This document shows, piece after piece, positions 42,244 through 52,828 of a DNA stretch of 64,000 nucleotides (its first letter is position 1; every line of letters starts with the position of its first letter). Source of the DNA: Terriglobia bacterium (GTDB taxonomy: Bacteria; Acidobacteriota; Terriglobia; Terriglobales; Acidobacteriaceae). The position numbers and the translations under genes are program-made. Location of the stretch: assembly GCA_020073465.1 (NCBI GenBank), contig JAIQFC010000005.1, forward strand, positions 124,001 to 188,000, read 5' to 3'. The notes beneath the pieces were generated by a model. The model searched no databases. It saw only the letters and a program-made list of their open reading frames with translations, and was not told the origin of the DNA.

Positions 42244-42953
42244 GCACAGTCGCTGAAACGAACATCGCCACAGCCACCAAAGTCGTGCAAGTTCGCGGCG
42301 TCAGCAAGGTCTTTAAGCGCGATGCCTTTGAGGTCAATGCGCTCGACGACGTCTCCATCGACATCGCCAAAGGCGAGTTTCTCGCGCTGATGGGTCCGTC
42401 CGGCTCCGGCAAGACGACCCTGCTGAACATGATTGCGGCGATCGACCGGCCGACCAAGGGCGAACTGCTGGTGCAAGGGCAGGACATCTTTCGCTTCGGT
42501 GACGCCCGCATTGCCCACTGGCGCAATGAACACATCGGATACGTCTTCCAGACCTTCAACCTGATTCCCGTCCTCACTGCGTTTGAGAATGTGGAATTGC
42601 CCCTGCTGCTCACCAAGCTCAATCCCAAGCAGCGCCGCGATCACGTCATGACAGCTCTGAAACTCGTCGGACTTGAGGACCGTGTGGACCATCTTCCGAA
42701 GCAGCTCTCCGGCGGCCAGGAACAGCGCGTCGCCATTGCGCGCGCGATTGTCAGCGACCCAACCTTGTTGCTGGCTGACGAACCCACCGGCGATCTCGAC
42801 AGTCACTCCGCCACTGAAGTGCTCGAGATCCTGAAGCGTTTGAACGAGGATTTCCAGAAGACGATCGTGATGGTCACTCACGACCCTCACGCCGCATCCT
42901 ATGCGCACGTAACCAGACACCTGGAAAAAGGGATGCTTCTGCCGCCTGCCTAA
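42240..42953 (+). CDS. ABC exporter ATPase
   Basis: A 237-aa ATPase: Walker [11 protein letters not shown] (residues 51-60), Q-loop [12 protein letters not shown], signature [14 protein letters not shown], Walker [15 protein letters not shown]-loop MVTHDPHAA. It belongs to the MacB/LolD-like group and powers the three permeases upstream. The start overlaps the adaptor stop by 4 bases. It ends 25 bp before a terminator. Confidence 0.92.
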   Translation: MSTVAETNIATATKVVQVRGVSKVFKRDAFEVNALDDVSIDIAKGEFLALMGPSGSGKTTLLNMIAAIDRPTKGELLVQGQDIFRFGDARIAHWRNEHIGYVFQTFNLIPVLTAFENVELPLLLTKLNPKQRRDHVMTALKLVGLEDRVDHLPKQLSGGQEQRVAIARAIVSDPTLLLADEPTGDLDSHSATEVLEILKRLNEDFQKTIVMVTHDPHAASYAHVTRHLEKGMLLPPA

Positions 42954-42978
42954 AGGGAAGAAGAACTCAGGAAGTAGC

Positions 42979-43006
42979 ACGGCCCGCTCCGTGGCGGGCC
43001 GTTTCG
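42979..43006. terminator. Terminator at the end of the exporter operon
   Basis: ACGGCCCGC pairs with GCGGGCCGT around a 6-nt loop, followed by TTTCG on the plus strand. It lies between the convergent exporter operon and the HARE-like gene, and could serve both. Confidence 0.65.
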
Positions 43007-43014
43007 CTGCAGGC

Positions 43015-43539
43015 CTACAGGGACGGTCGAGCTTCGCCGGTGGTGCTTTGGGACGAACCAGTGGCTGATTCCGCGATCCACTGCCAGGCCCGCCGGCCGT
43101 TGCTTAGAACCACAGGCTGTGCTTCCCCGTAGTCCACCAGACGGTTGAGGACGGTGGTCACCGACGCCATCGGGTCCTTGTGGCGGGCCAGCATTGCTGG
43201 GATCTTGTCCTGGATCTGATCACAGACGTCGCGCGCGCTCAGCGCCCGGCCCGATTCCATCAGGATCATGCGACAGGCCTTGGTAAAACCTGGTTGCCGG
43301 CCATTGCTCTTGCGGTCCACCAGTTCCAGCAATTCCTCACTCAGCACGCCATCGCCGAACAGGTTGGCCAGTCCCGCAATTGTTTGTTTGACGGTGCCAA
43401 TCCGCCTCATCACTTCCGCCCGCTGCTGTAGCAGCTGGCGAAGTTCGTCATGTGCTTGCCGCACGACCTCCTGCACATGACCGGTTCCACCGCTCCCTGC
43501 TGTCTTCGCAAAACCGCTCCCGTTCTGCCCGTTCTCCAT
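43015..43539 (-). CDS. HARE-HTH-like winged-helix protein
   Basis: A 174-aa protein. The start at 43539 (MENGQNGSG) has GGGGG 8 nt upstream. Residues about 25-85 form a coiled coil (RQAHDELRQLLQQRAEVMRR), and residues 105-165 look like a HARE-type winged helix: AGRALSARDVCDQIQDK-like start, ASVTTVLNRLVDYGEA, and NGRRAWQWI. Such domains are DNA-binding or occur in chromatin, restriction and transcription proteins. No partner gene is adjacent. The HARE match is by pattern only. A 359-bp gap upstream shows no other gene. Confidence 0.55.
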   Translation of the reverse strand: MENGQNGSGFAKTAGSGGTGHVQEVVRQAHDELRQLLQQRAEVMRRIGTVKQTIAGLANLFGDGVLSEELLELVDRKSNGRQPGFTKACRMILMESGRALSARDVCDQIQDKIPAMLARHKDPMASVTTVLNRLVDYGEAQPVVLSNGRRAWQWIAESATGSSQSTTGEARPSL

Positions 43540-43898
43540 ACTTGTTCCCCCACAAGGAAAGCGTCGCAATCGAACGACATTCCATTGTTGTCCCATCAAA
43601 CGTGGCATTTTAGGTATCCTGCGATGTCATCGGTGATGACAGATCACAGCCCCCACACCAAACAGCTGTCGAGTTGTGCAGTCTCCTCAGGGCAGAGTCC
43701 CGCTTGATGCTCTATACGGAGGATGCTTCCCAAGTGTTCCCTGAATCTATCCAGAAAACCTGTCTGAGATCACCGCCGCTCTTATTGCCTTGGACGCTCG
43801 AATTGCAGTTTGGTTAACAGCAATTGAAGACACTGCAAATATTTGTGGACGTGCAAAAGCGTTGCTGTCTTGGAGTTACGCAGGTGTTATGAGTTTTG
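43540..43898. other. Non-coding gap
   Basis: About 360 bp upstream of the HARE-like gene and beyond the stop of the lectin-like gene. Frames present lack ribosome binding sites and recognisable patterns. It must hold the promoter of the HARE-like gene. Confidence 0.4.
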
Positions 43899-45287
43899 TT
43901 ATGGAAGGAATATCACCAGCAGCCTTCCATCCGAATGGTAACCATCCCCGGTTGCGTTCTTCGCCTCCTGCACCGGGTTGGTTGGCAGGTAATAGCTCAG
44001 ACTCTTGATTTTTCCGCCCTTCTGGAGACTGCTGCCGATGTTCTCCCTTTCGCCGTCGACCGCGGGATCGATCTTGTGCGTGACGCTTCCGTTTCTCTGG
44101 TCCCTCGCGAACCCGATGTCGTGGGTCCCGGCTCCCACCCACACTTCCTTGTCCTTCCACGTAAAGGGAGCCTTCCAGATGCGGAAGTGGTGGCGGCTGG
44201 CAACCATGGCAATCGGCTCCGCTTGCTCATAACCAAAGTCCTGCCGGCGGCCGAAAAGATAAAGCGTGCTCATCGGCATCTGCAGGTAGTCCTTCTTTTC
44301 GTAGGTCTCGAGCACCGCGTTGAGCACCGCCTTCTGAGTGTCCGTGTCTGCCACGTGCCAATTCGCGGCCTCGAGCGCTGCCTGCACGTCCTTTTCCGAG
44401 CCGACGATGACGAAATTGACCATGTCGCCGAGATTCTTAAATTGATCGTTCACACGGCGGGGAAGGCTATCGAGTCTCTTGCGCAGGCCCGCTTCCAGTG
44501 GAGAATCGGAAACTTTCAGCGGCGTCGTCACCGTGGACGCTTCCGCCGCAGTACTGCCCGAAGCACCCGACGCGGCGTTGGCAGTCCCCGGGGTGCTAGC
44601 CTCGGATTTGCCCGTCCCGAACTGTCCCGACATGAAGATCTGGGCTGCCGTCGACAGCTGCGATTTCAGTTGTTCGCCGCGTGACTTGGGTTGTGCTTCA
44701 GTCTTGTCGGCGGACGAAGCGCTCGTGGTCGACACTGGCGTCTTCGCGCTATTCGACTCAGGAGTCAGCGCTTGTCCTTGAGGTGCAACAGAAGCCGGGA
44801 CCGGCTGACTGCCGGACGCGGTAACCCCCACCCCCGTCCTGTGCACCGTGACCCGGAAACTTCCCTGGCACGCGGGAGTCTCCGCTATGTTGACCCCCAG
44901 AAAAAGGTGCGAAGGCTCTTCAATGCGAAGCTCGCTGCTGGTCCCAACCAGCACAGCTATCGACTGTTGCTCGTGAAGTTTCGCGATCAGCGCTCCCGCC
45001 GGAGCGGAAGCCAGAGGCAGCTCCGATCCCGATGTCGTGGCTGCGGTCGTCCCTTTCGGGTCGCACTGTCCCGTACCCGGGATGGCATGACGGTCCGGCA
45101 CCGATGCTCCTTCGGTGCTTGCCGAGATTTGCAGCAAATCTCCGCTCTGGAGATCCAGACCCGTGTCGGTCCATACGTGGGTACTCGGGATCGAGAATGT
45201 GAAATCCGCTGGCGCCGATCCGGCCTGCCCAAACAGCCAAACTGCGGGAAACAAGACCACGGGAAGGAGAGCTAATCGTCTCGCCAT
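43899..45287 (-). CDS. Secreted lectin-like plus LssY_C protein
   Basis: A 462-aa exported protein. After a signal peptide (LALLPVVLFPAVWLFGQAG) residues about 30-155 resemble the PA-IL (LecA) lectin fold: HVWTDTGLDLQSGDLLQISA, LPLASAPAGALIAKL, PSHLFLGVN and GSFRVTVHR. A Ser/Thr/Ala-rich linker follows. Residues about 275-450 match the LssY C-terminal domain (MVNFVIVGSEKDVQAALEAA, MPMSTLYLFGRRQDFGYEQ, WVGAGTHDIGFARDQ, HKIDPAVDGERENI). LssY_C function is not established. The combination suggests surface sugar binding plus an unknown periplasmic activity. Confidence 0.72.
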   Translation of the reverse strand: MARRLALLPVVLFPAVWLFGQAGSAPADFTFSIPSTHVWTDTGLDLQSGDLLQISASTEGASVPDRHAIPGTGQCDPKGTTAATTSGSELPLASAPAGALIAKLHEQQSIAVLVGTSSELRIEEPSHLFLGVNIAETPACQGSFRVTVHRTGVGVTASGSQPVPASVAPQGQALTPESNSAKTPVSTTSASSADKTEAQPKSRGEQLKSQLSTAAQIFMSGQFGTGKSEASTPGTANAASGASGSTAAEASTVTTPLKVSDSPLEAGLRKRLDSLPRRVNDQFKNLGDMVNFVIVGSEKDVQAALEAANWHVADTDTQKAVLNAVLETYEKKDYLQMPMSTLYLFGRRQDFGYEQAEPIAMVASRHHFRIWKAPFTWKDKEVWVGAGTHDIGFARDQRNGSVTHKIDPAVDGERENIGSSLQKGGKIKSLSYYLPTNPVQEAKNATGDGYHSDGRLLVIFLP

Positions 45288-45434
45288 AAACCCTCCGGAA
45301 CAGGCGTATATATTTTACGCCTGAAGTTCTCCCAGTTTGGGCCGGTTCCAAACTCGGAATCCGCCCCCCATCCGGACAATCCGCGGCTCGCACCAAAGTT
45401 CCGATACGAGTGCTTCCCTTCCGATAAGGAGAGT

Positions 45435-47423
45435 ATGGATTTATCACTCCCGGCACCGATGACAACATCTGGGCTGATCCAACCGGCTTGGCATGTCCTG
45501 CTGGTCGGGAACCGGGAGGAAGACTTCTTCCTCATTCGCGAGATCCTGGACAGATACAGAAGCACCTTTACCGCCGAACTGGATCATGCCCACTCGATCG
45601 ACGAAGCCAAGCTGATGCTGCACCGAAAAGACTATGGCCTGATCCTCTTCGACTACGACACGGCAGAGCTGAAAGCAGTTCATCTTCTCTCAGAGGCCCT
45701 CCAAGCCGGAGTCTCCATCCCTTTCGTCCTGCTGGCGGAACACGCAGACGAGAAGACAGTTGCAGAGATCATCGCGGCCGGCGCCTCCGACTGCATGGAA
45801 AAGTCGGAATTGAGTGGCGCCAACCTGGTACGCACCATCCGCTGCGCTCTGGCGGTGCACTCCATGCAGCAAGGCCAGCTGTTCGCCGAGGCATCGCTCC
45901 GCAAGCTGTCGCGCGCCGTCGAACAGTCCGCGGACGCCATCATCATCACGGATCGAGAGGGCACCATCGAGTACGTGAATCCCGCGTTTGAATCTCTGAC
46001 CGGATACTCTCGCCGCGAGGTCACGGGACAAACCCCTCAAATCCTGAAGTCTGGCGAGCAGGGACCTGAGGTCTATCACGAATTGTGGAAGACCATCCTT
46101 TCCGGCAACGTTTACCGCGGGATTCTGGTCAATCGGAAAAAGAACGGAGACCTGTACTACGTCGAGCAAAGCATCAGTCCCGTGCGCGACGCCTCCGGCT
46201 GCGTAACTCACTTCATCTCTAACGGCCGGGACCTGACCGACCGCCTTCGCATGGAAGCCCAGCTTCTGCAGGCCCAGAAAATGGATGCCATTGGCCGCCT
46301 CGCGGGTGGGGTTGCCCACGACTTCAACAACCTGCTCACCATCATCACCAGCTATTCCGAACTGGCGCTGGATGCGGTTGTGCCGGGAAGTCCTATCGAG
46401 AACAAGCTGCAGGAGATACTTTCGGCCGCGCGCCGCGCTGCACAGTTAACCCGGCAGTTGCTCGCCTTCAGCCGCAAGCAGGTGCAGGCCCTCCGGGTCG
46501 TCGACCTGAATCCCGTCATCGCCGACATCGCCAGGACGCTTCACCGCCTCATCGGCGAGGACATCGAACTTACCTTCATCCCCGGGGAAGAACTGGATCG
46601 CGTCCGCGTCGATCCGGTTCAAGTCGAGCAGATCCTGATGAACCTCGCCGCCAACGCCAGGGATGCCATGCCTCAGGGGGGCCGTCTCACCGTTGAAACG
46701 TCCGCCGTGCAACTCGACGAGAACTACATCCAGCAGAAACCTGCCATCATCGCACCAGGGCACTACGTGCTGGTGACCGTGAGCGACAATGGTGTCGGCA
46801 TTCCTCCCGATCATCTTCCCCATATCTTCGAACCCTTCTACACCACAAAACCTTCGGGACAAGGCACCGGGCTGGGATTGGCCACGGTGTATGGAATTGT
46901 GAAACAGAACAGGGGGTTCATCTGGGCCTACAGCGAATCCGGGATGGGCACCGTTTTCAAGGTCTATCTGCCCTGCGTGACGGATCAGGGACGCATGCTC
47001 GACGTGCCAGGCGCAGACCTTGCGGCTCCCACCCACGGGTCTGAGACCGTGTTGTTGGTTGAAGATGAAGACGCGGTCCGGCGCGCGACGGCCGAATTCC
47101 TCAAGCTCCAGGGCTACACCGTCCTGGAGGCCAGGGACGGCCTGGACGCACTCGCGGTTGTGAAAGGCTCCGGATCGACCATCCACCTGGTCATCAGTGA
47201 TGTCGTCATGCCCAACATGAGCGGCGGCCAACTGGCCAAGGAATTGGAAGTTCGTTGTCCGGAAACCAAGTTCCTCTTCGTCTCCGGTTATCCCGGCAAG
47301 ACGGTCATTGACCACAAAGTCCTCGATTTTGAAGCAAACTTCCTGCAGAAACCCTTCACCCTGAAACAACTCTCCAGCAAGATTCGGGAAATCTTGGGTC
47401 AGTCCCGCGCCGCTAACGCATAA
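45435..47423 (+). CDS. Hybrid histidine kinase, REC-PAS-HisKA-HATPase-REC
   Basis: A 662-aa cytoplasmic sensor with no membrane segments. Domains in order: receiver (about 14-130, Asp in [12 protein letters not shown]), PAS (about 155-275, [20 protein letters not shown]), HisKA with phospho-His in [14 protein letters not shown] (about residue 294), HATPase ([33 protein letters not shown]), and a C-terminal receiver ([30 protein letters not shown]). This is an HWE/FixL-like phosphorelay kinase acting on a separate partner. Divergent from the lectin-like gene. A good RBS (AAGGAGAG) precedes the start. Confidence 0.9.
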   Translation: MDLSLPAPMTTSGLIQPAWHVLLVGNREEDFFLIREILDRYRSTFTAELDHAHSIDEAKLMLHRKDYGLILFDYDTAELKAVHLLSEALQAGVSIPFVLLAEHADEKTVAEIIAAGASDCMEKSELSGANLVRTIRCALAVHSMQQGQLFAEASLRKLSRAVEQSADAIIITDREGTIEYVNPAFESLTGYSRREVTGQTPQILKSGEQGPEVYHELWKTILSGNVYRGILVNRKKNGDLYYVEQSISPVRDASGCVTHFISNGRDLTDRLRMEAQLLQAQKMDAIGRLAGGVAHDFNNLLTIITSYSELALDAVVPGSPIENKLQEILSAARRAAQLTRQLLAFSRKQVQALRVVDLNPVIADIARTLHRLIGEDIELTFIPGEELDRVRVDPVQVEQILMNLAANARDAMPQGGRLTVETSAVQLDENYIQQKPAIIAPGHYVLVTVSDNGVGIPPDHLPHIFEPFYTTKPSGQGTGLGLATVYGIVKQNRGFIWAYSESGMGTVFKVYLPCVTDQGRMLDVPGADLAAPTHGSETVLLVEDEDAVRRATAEFLKLQGYTVLEARDGLDALAVVKGSGSTIHLVISDVVMPNMSGGQLAKELEVRCPETKFLFVSGYPGKTVIDHKVLDFEANFLQKPFTLKQLSSKIREILGQSRAANA

Positions 47424-47619
47424 CGTCGCCTCCAACTTGATAGCCCGTCCGGTACCATAACATTCCACGCAGGCAGGTCATAGTGCAGTTCGGACTCCAA
47501 CGAGCATCTATTTTTGCAGGGCGTCATCCTGAGCGAAGCCGCTTTTCAGGCGGAGCGAAGGATCTCGCGTGTATCGCCACAGCGTTCAGCGCAAACTGTC
47601 TCACTCCCACGCAGGTATA

Positions 47620-48840
47620 ATGACTTGCTTCCTTCAGGCAATCATGCTTTCAGGCGCAAGCTGTGCGCTGTTCCTGCTCATCCCAAGATTCGACCAGCCC
47701 GCCCGCACGGCGTTGGCGGTCGCGCTGCTTCTCGTTCTTGCCGGCGCCATCGTCTATTCGTTCCTGTCGATTCTTGCGGCGCTACGGTATCTCGGGGTGC
47801 GACCCTCCACGCCACAGTCAAGCGAGCCAATCAGTATTCTGAAGCCGCTTTCCGGACTCGACCTGGATCTCGAATCGAACCTGCGCACATTTTTCGAGCA
47901 GGACTATCCCGCCTTCGAAATTCTGTTCGCGGTTCGCGATGCTACGGACCCGGCCGCCGAAGTTGTGGCGCAATTGCAGAAGCAGTACCCTCGCGTCCCC
48001 TCCCGGCTCATCCTCACCGGTGAGCCCCCTTACGCGAATGCCAAGGTCTACAGCCTCACGCACATGCTCGCCGCCGCTTCCCACGATCTGGTGGTCATGA
48101 GCGACAGCGACATTCGCGTCACGCCCCACCTGCTCCGAACCATTGCGGCTGAGTTTCATAACCCGAAGACTGGCGTCGCGACCTGTCCGTACCGCGCCGT
48201 CCCCGGTGCCAGCTTCTGGTCAGCACTCGAAGCCACCGGCATCAACACCGATTTTTGGGCAAGTGCCCTGGTCGCACGAATGATCGAAGGCATGCACTTC
48301 GCCGTAGGCCCAACCATCGCCGCCCGGCGCCACGTACTCGATTCCATCGGAGGCATGGATCACCTGAAGGACTATCTCGCTGAGGACTTCGTGATGGGCA
48401 AGTTTGCCGCCGAGGCCGGCCACGGCGTGATTCTCTCTTCCTATGTGGTCGAGCACCACATCGGCAGCGCCACGCTGCGAGAGAACATCGCTCATCGCGT
48501 CCGCTGGACGCGCAGCACCCGGCGATCCCGGCCCGCAGGCTATATCGGACAGCTTTTCACCATGCCTCTTCCACTCGCTCTGCTGATCTGCATCATTGCC
48601 CCGGCGTGGTGGGTGGTTCTGCCGATTACGTTGGTGGTGCGCACGCTCGCCGCCTACGTCGTATCTGCACGAGTGCTGCGTGCGAAGATTAACTGGCTTC
48701 TCCTGCTGCTTGAAGACGTCATCGGGTTCTGCTTCTGGATTGCAGGATTCTTCGGGAACACTATCCTCTGGCGAGGACGCCGCTACCGCCTCTTCTCCGA
48801 CGGACGCTTTGAACTCATTCCTACCTCCAGAGATAAGTAG
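47620..48840 (+). CDS. HpnI/ceramide glucosyltransferase-like GT2 (1)
   Basis: A membrane GT2 glycosyltransferase of about 406 aa. An N-terminal membrane segment is followed by PISILKPLSGLDLDLESNL, the nucleotide-sugar Asp in VVMSDSDIRV, the acceptor Asp in LAEDFVMGKF, and the RVRWTRS version of (Q/R)xxRW. Three C-terminal membrane segments follow. HpnI transfers N-acetylglucosamine in bacteriohopanetetrol modification; related enzymes glycosylate ceramides or lipids. ATG 47620 chosen, but ATG 47644 is possible. The 3' end is convergent with a paralog. Confidence 0.8.
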   Translation: MTCFLQAIMLSGASCALFLLIPRFDQPARTALAVALLLVLAGAIVYSFLSILAALRYLGVRPSTPQSSEPISILKPLSGLDLDLESNLRTFFEQDYPAFEILFAVRDATDPAAEVVAQLQKQYPRVPSRLILTGEPPYANAKVYSLTHMLAAASHDLVVMSDSDIRVTPHLLRTIAAEFHNPKTGVATCPYRAVPGASFWSALEATGINTDFWASALVARMIEGMHFAVGPTIAARRHVLDSIGGMDHLKDYLAEDFVMGKFAAEAGHGVILSSYVVEHHIGSATLRENIAHRVRWTRSTRRSRPAGYIGQLFTMPLPLALLICIIAPAWWVVLPITLVVRTLAAYVVSARVLRAKINWLLLLLEDVIGFCFWIAGFFGNTILWRGRRYRLFSDGRFELIPTSRDK

Positions 48841-48859
48841 GAACCTTGTAACTTCGTCG

Positions 48860-50035
48860 CTACGAGCCGATCCGCATCAGCCGTCCATCCTTCAGTCGGA
48901 ATCGATCGCCACGCCACGTAACGGTGTGGCCGGCGAAGCTCGTGATCCACACCCCCACGGCGATGAAGTCCCTTAACGGAAGCAGCCACAGGTGCCTCAG
49001 CAACCCGCCGTCCCTGAGCACGGCCTTGCCAATGGCGAGCGCGACGGCCAGGCGCAGAAACAGCGTCAGTCCAAACGATGCCCATACCCATGCTGCCCCG
49101 TACGTCAGAATCAAGGCCAGGCAAGACCAGAACAGGCCAAAGGTAAACGCCAGGCCAAGGTACCCGCCAGCACGCGAATCGCGCACTCCACGCGCCCAGC
49201 GCAGTTGATGGGATAAGAAACCTCGCAGATCATAGGCGGGAAGATGCGTCTCGACCACTGCGTCTGAGAGCACTACGCTGAGCCCCAGATCCGCAATCCG
49301 TTTCCCGAGTTCATAGTCGTCGGCGAGATAGTCGAGAAGCGATTCAAAGCCGCCGGCCCTGGCCAGGTCCGCGCGACGGAAAGCCAATGTCGAGCCCAGC
49401 CCGAAACGGATACCACTTTCGAGCTGACGTGCCGCCAACACTCCTGCGCAGAAATCGGTGCTGATCCCTAGCGACTCCAGCCGTGAACCAAGCGTCGAAG
49501 CCGCAACTCCCCGATAGAGACAAGTGACCATCCCTACCTTCAAGTCGGCAAGCGGCGCAATCACCCGCTGCAAATAGTCGCGCTCGACCCGGATATCGCT
49601 GTCATTCACAATCAGGTGTTCGTACCGCGCCTGGGGCAGCATCTGGGCCAGATTGCTGACCTTCACGTTCGCACCCAGACCTTTCGGGCACACAACCAGG
49701 CGGACGTGCCTGTCGGGGAACTCCCGCTGAAGTTGTTCCACGCTGGCAACCGCGGGATCGCTCCGGTCACTGACCCCAAGAATGATTTCGTATTCCGGAT
49801 ATTCCTGCAGGCAGTGGCTGCGGAAGCTCTCGTAGATATCGGGATCGATCCCCTTGAGCGGCTTGAGAATCGAGACCGGAGGCAAGAATTGTGTGGGGCG
49901 GACACTCCTGTCCGCCGCTTTCCGCCCGAGCAAGAAATTCCTCGCGCCCCACAAACAAAGCAGATAGTAAACCGAACTCGAGACCATCCCGCAAACCGCA
50001 ACGATCTCGAGGACCTTGACTATGGAATGAATCAT
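48860..50035 (-). CDS. HpnI/ceramide glucosyltransferase-like GT2 (2)
   Basis: A 391-aa paralog of the preceding gene on the opposite strand: PPVSILKPLKGIDPDIYESF, HLIVNDSDIRVE, LADDYELGKRI and HQLRWARG, with the same membrane layout. The Q/R-xx-RW motif is the standard QLRW form here, unlike RVRW in paralog 1. It is transcribed toward paralog 1, 19 bp apart at their 3' ends. The MacB-like permease gene upstream (50054) ends 18 bp before this start, so all three minus-strand genes likely form one operon. Confidence 0.85.
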   Translation of the reverse strand: MIHSIVKVLEIVAVCGMVSSSVYYLLCLWGARNFLLGRKAADRSVRPTQFLPPVSILKPLKGIDPDIYESFRSHCLQEYPEYEIILGVSDRSDPAVASVEQLQREFPDRHVRLVVCPKGLGANVKVSNLAQMLPQARYEHLIVNDSDIRVERDYLQRVIAPLADLKVGMVTCLYRGVAASTLGSRLESLGISTDFCAGVLAARQLESGIRFGLGSTLAFRRADLARAGGFESLLDYLADDYELGKRIADLGLSVVLSDAVVETHLPAYDLRGFLSHQLRWARGVRDSRAGGYLGLAFTFGLFWSCLALILTYGAAWVWASFGLTLFLRLAVALAIGKAVLRDGGLLRHLWLLPLRDFIAVGVWITSFAGHTVTWRGDRFRLKDGRLMRIGS

Positions 50036-50053
50036 GCGCCGGCGGAGGTCATT

Positions 50054-51316
50054 CTATTCGTACCGCAGCGCCTCGATGGGATCCAAATTTGCCGCCTTCC
50101 ACGCGGGATAGATCCCAAAGATCAGTCCCACACCGGCAGCCGCGCTGAAGCCAAACCCAGTCCAGAACGTCGACATGCGTGCGGGTAAGGAAGGCCACAC
50201 TGCCGGAATCACCCACACCACGACCGCGCCAAAAAGAACTCCAATCACTCCACCCACAGCCGTAAGAATGATCGCCTCCAGCGTGAACTGCAGCAGAATG
50301 TCGCGTTTGCGGGCGCCAATCGCTTTGCGTACTCCGATTTCACGCGTTCGCTCGGTCACGCTCACCAGCATGATGTTCATCACGCCCACACCGCCCACAA
50401 TCAAGCCCACGCTCGAAATCGCAAACATGCCGATGAACAGCATTCCCGTCAGTTGGTTCCACACGTCGGAGATCGAGTCCGCGGTAAAGACAGCAAAGTT
50501 GTCGGGCTTGTCGGGCGCGACTTTTCGCCTGCGCCGCAGCAGTTCCCGAGTTTCGTCGATTGCCTTGGGCACGTCGTCGTGCGAGGTGGCCTTGATGCTG
50601 ATCCAGTGCTGTTTGAGCTCGGGATGCAGCTTCCTGAGCGTGCTCAGCGGAAAAAATACCTTGTTATCTTCGGGGTTCTTCCCGCCGCCAAAAACCGACT
50701 TCACCTGTTTGGCCGTTCCGATCACCGTAAACAGCTGCCCCTCGATGTTGACCTCTTTCCCCAAAGGATCCGTATTCCCGAACAACTCTTCCGTGGTCTC
50801 GGAACCTAGAAGAACCACGGGGGACCGGTGCTCCTCGTCCACCTCGCTGAACCACCGGCCGGTTGCGATCTGCAGGTCGAACACTTCCTTCGCGGACGAC
50901 TGGTCACCCTCCAAGATCGTATTCTTGGCCTTGCGATCCCCATATTTCACCGCGAACGAGCCAATGCCCAGTTCCGGTCGAAAATAGCGCACCCCCGCCG
51001 TCACGGCTTTCACATGCGCCAACTCCCGGATAGCCACCGCATCGTCATAAGTCAGTTCCTTGCGCGTCCGCATTTCTTCCGTAGGCCGCCCGAAGGTGAA
51101 AGGCTCGATGTGGAACGCAAAGATCACGTTCGAGCCGATGCTGGTCACGATGTCCTGCACGTTGTCGTTCAGTCCACGTCCGATGGAAGAAACGCTGATG
51201 ACAACGGCGACTCCTATCACGATTCCCAACACCGTGAGCGACGAGCGCAGCTTGTTGCTGCGGATCGTATCCGTCGCCATGTGGACGATCTCGCCGAATT
51301 CGCCTTTTTTCATCAT
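50054..51316 (-). CDS. MacB-like ABC permease (4)
   Basis: A 420-aa permease. It has a first membrane segment ([20 protein letters not shown]), a periplasmic MacB-type domain ([40 protein letters not shown]), and three C-terminal segments with [24 protein letters not shown] coupling ([20 protein letters not shown]). The ATG at 51316 is chosen from the conserved N-terminus; a longer frame to 51361 is not needed. It is second in a minus-strand run of two permeases and a glycosyltransferase with no ATPase. Confidence 0.88.
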   Translation of the reverse strand: MMKKGEFGEIVHMATDTIRSNKLRSSLTVLGIVIGVAVVISVSSIGRGLNDNVQDIVTSIGSNVIFAFHIEPFTFGRPTEEMRTRKELTYDDAVAIRELAHVKAVTAGVRYFRPELGIGSFAVKYGDRKAKNTILEGDQSSAKEVFDLQIATGRWFSEVDEEHRSPVVLLGSETTEELFGNTDPLGKEVNIEGQLFTVIGTAKQVKSVFGGGKNPEDNKVFFPLSTLRKLHPELKQHWISIKATSHDDVPKAIDETRELLRRRRKVAPDKPDNFAVFTADSISDVWNQLTGMLFIGMFAISSVGLIVGGVGVMNIMLVSVTERTREIGVRKAIGARKRDILLQFTLEAIILTAVGGVIGVLFGAVVVWVIPAVWPSLPARMSTFWTGFGFSAAAGVGLIFGIYPAWKAANLDPIEALRYE

Positions 51317-51398
51317 GCCTGATTGTGTAATTGGGAAATCCAAAACCCTTGGGCTCTTCAATCACCCAATTACTGAATCTCCCAATTGCTCAATTTTC

Positions 51399-52631
51399 CT
51401 ACAGCTCGAAACGCAGCGCCACGATCGGATCCAGCCTTGCGGCCCTTTTCGCTGGATAAACTCCGAAGAACACGCCCACGCTGGCCGCCACGACTAATCC
51501 CGCAGCCACGGCCCAAATCTTGATAGCGGAGGGCATCCCGATCAGCGCCGTAACCAGTTCTGCGATGCCCACCCCAAACAGCACGCCCAGCACTCCGCCT
51601 ACCAACGCCAGAACTACCGATTCGATCAGGAACTGCACCAGCACGTCGTCGCGGCTTGCGCCGAGCGCCTTCCGGATGCCGATTTCGCGCGTGCGCTCCG
51701 TCACCGCCACCAGCATGATGTTCATAATCACAATGCCACCTACCACGAGCGCGATGGCGGCAACCCCAATGGTGGCCATAAAAAATGTGCTGCTGAAATC
51801 TTTCCAGATGCCCAGCAGACTGGCGTTGGTTTCGATGTCGAAGCTGTCCTCTTCGCCCGCACGATCGTGCCGGTGCGCCCGCAACGCTACCCGAGCTTCG
51901 TCCACCGCTTCGTTGAGCGCAACCCCTGCCGACGACGCCTTCCCCGAGATGCGGACGCTGTCCTTCCGAGTTCCGTACTGCTTGAGATACGCGGAGATGG
52001 GAATCATCACGTAATTATCGAGACTCTGCCCCAGCGTTTTCCCCTTCTTCTTCCCCACCCCGACGATCTGGTAGGTCCACCCATCCAGCCGGATTTCCCG
52101 GCCCATGGGATCCACTCCCGGCATCAGGTGTTCGACAATGTCGGTCCCGACCACCGCCACAGGGGATTTGTTCTCCAGGTCGGTTTCGTTGATCATGCGG
52201 CCTGCACTCAAGTCCGTGTCGTAGATGGGGGCCATCGAGGGTGTGATGCCCTGCACCGTACTATCGCTGATCGACTGCTCGGCGTACTTCACATGCCCGT
52301 TGCCGTTGCGCAAGGCTGCTCCCACGTAGTCGCAGTGGCGGCAGGCCTCCAGTACCGCCCGGTAGTCCTCCATGTCTAGGTTCTTGCGTTTCTCCGCCTC
52401 CAGGAAATGCTCCACATTGGTCTCGACCGGAGACATCTTGGACATGATGAAAACATCCGCGCCCAGATTGAAGATCTTCCCTGCCACGTATCCATCGATG
52501 CCGGCGACAAAGGTGACCACCGCGATTACCGCCGCGACCCCGATCACAATTGCCAGCACGGAGAGCACAGAGCGCAGCTTGTTCGCCCACAGCGATTGCA
52601 GCGCTACGCGGATGGCTTCGACGATATTCAT
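51399..52631 (-). CDS. MacB-like ABC permease (5)
   Basis: A 410-aa permease of the same family (SLWANKLRSVLSVLAIVIGV; periplasmic ENKSPVAVVGTDIVEHLMPG; REIGIRKALGASRDDVLVQF). It pairs naturally with permease 4, 82 bp downstream. Together with the glycosyltransferase the set could export a glycolipid or lipoprotein, but that is speculation. Neither has an adjacent ATPase or adaptor; the ATPase at 4.7 kb is a possible partner. Confidence 0.88.
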   Translation of the reverse strand: MNIVEAIRVALQSLWANKLRSVLSVLAIVIGVAAVIAVVTFVAGIDGYVAGKIFNLGADVFIMSKMSPVETNVEHFLEAEKRKNLDMEDYRAVLEACRHCDYVGAALRNGNGHVKYAEQSISDSTVQGITPSMAPIYDTDLSAGRMINETDLENKSPVAVVGTDIVEHLMPGVDPMGREIRLDGWTYQIVGVGKKKGKTLGQSLDNYVMIPISAYLKQYGTRKDSVRISGKASSAGVALNEAVDEARVALRAHRHDRAGEEDSFDIETNASLLGIWKDFSSTFFMATIGVAAIALVVGGIVIMNIMLVAVTERTREIGIRKALGASRDDVLVQFLIESVVLALVGGVLGVLFGVGIAELVTALIGMPSAIKIWAVAAGLVVAASVGVFFGVYPAKRAARLDPIVALRFEL

Positions 52632-52814
52632 GATTCGGGCTTCGGCGCTCGGGCCTCGGCAAAATCGGTGCTGGCGTCGGCCCGCGGCTAATTAAGTCTA
52701 TCAGTTAGGGAATCCTGAAGGCGCACATGAATCAGCGAGGGACGACCGACTTGCAAGCCGAAGAATAGGGACACAGCCGAAGCCCGAAAACCGAAGCCCT
52801 GCCGTCGAATCAAC

Positions 52815-52820
52815 TATAAT
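52815..52820 (+). promoter_or_regulatory. -10 box of rnpB
   Basis: TATAAT lies 9 bp before the predicted RNase P RNA 5' end. No clear -35 box was found at the expected distance. Confidence 0.5.
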
Positions 52821-52828
52821 GATCTCGT

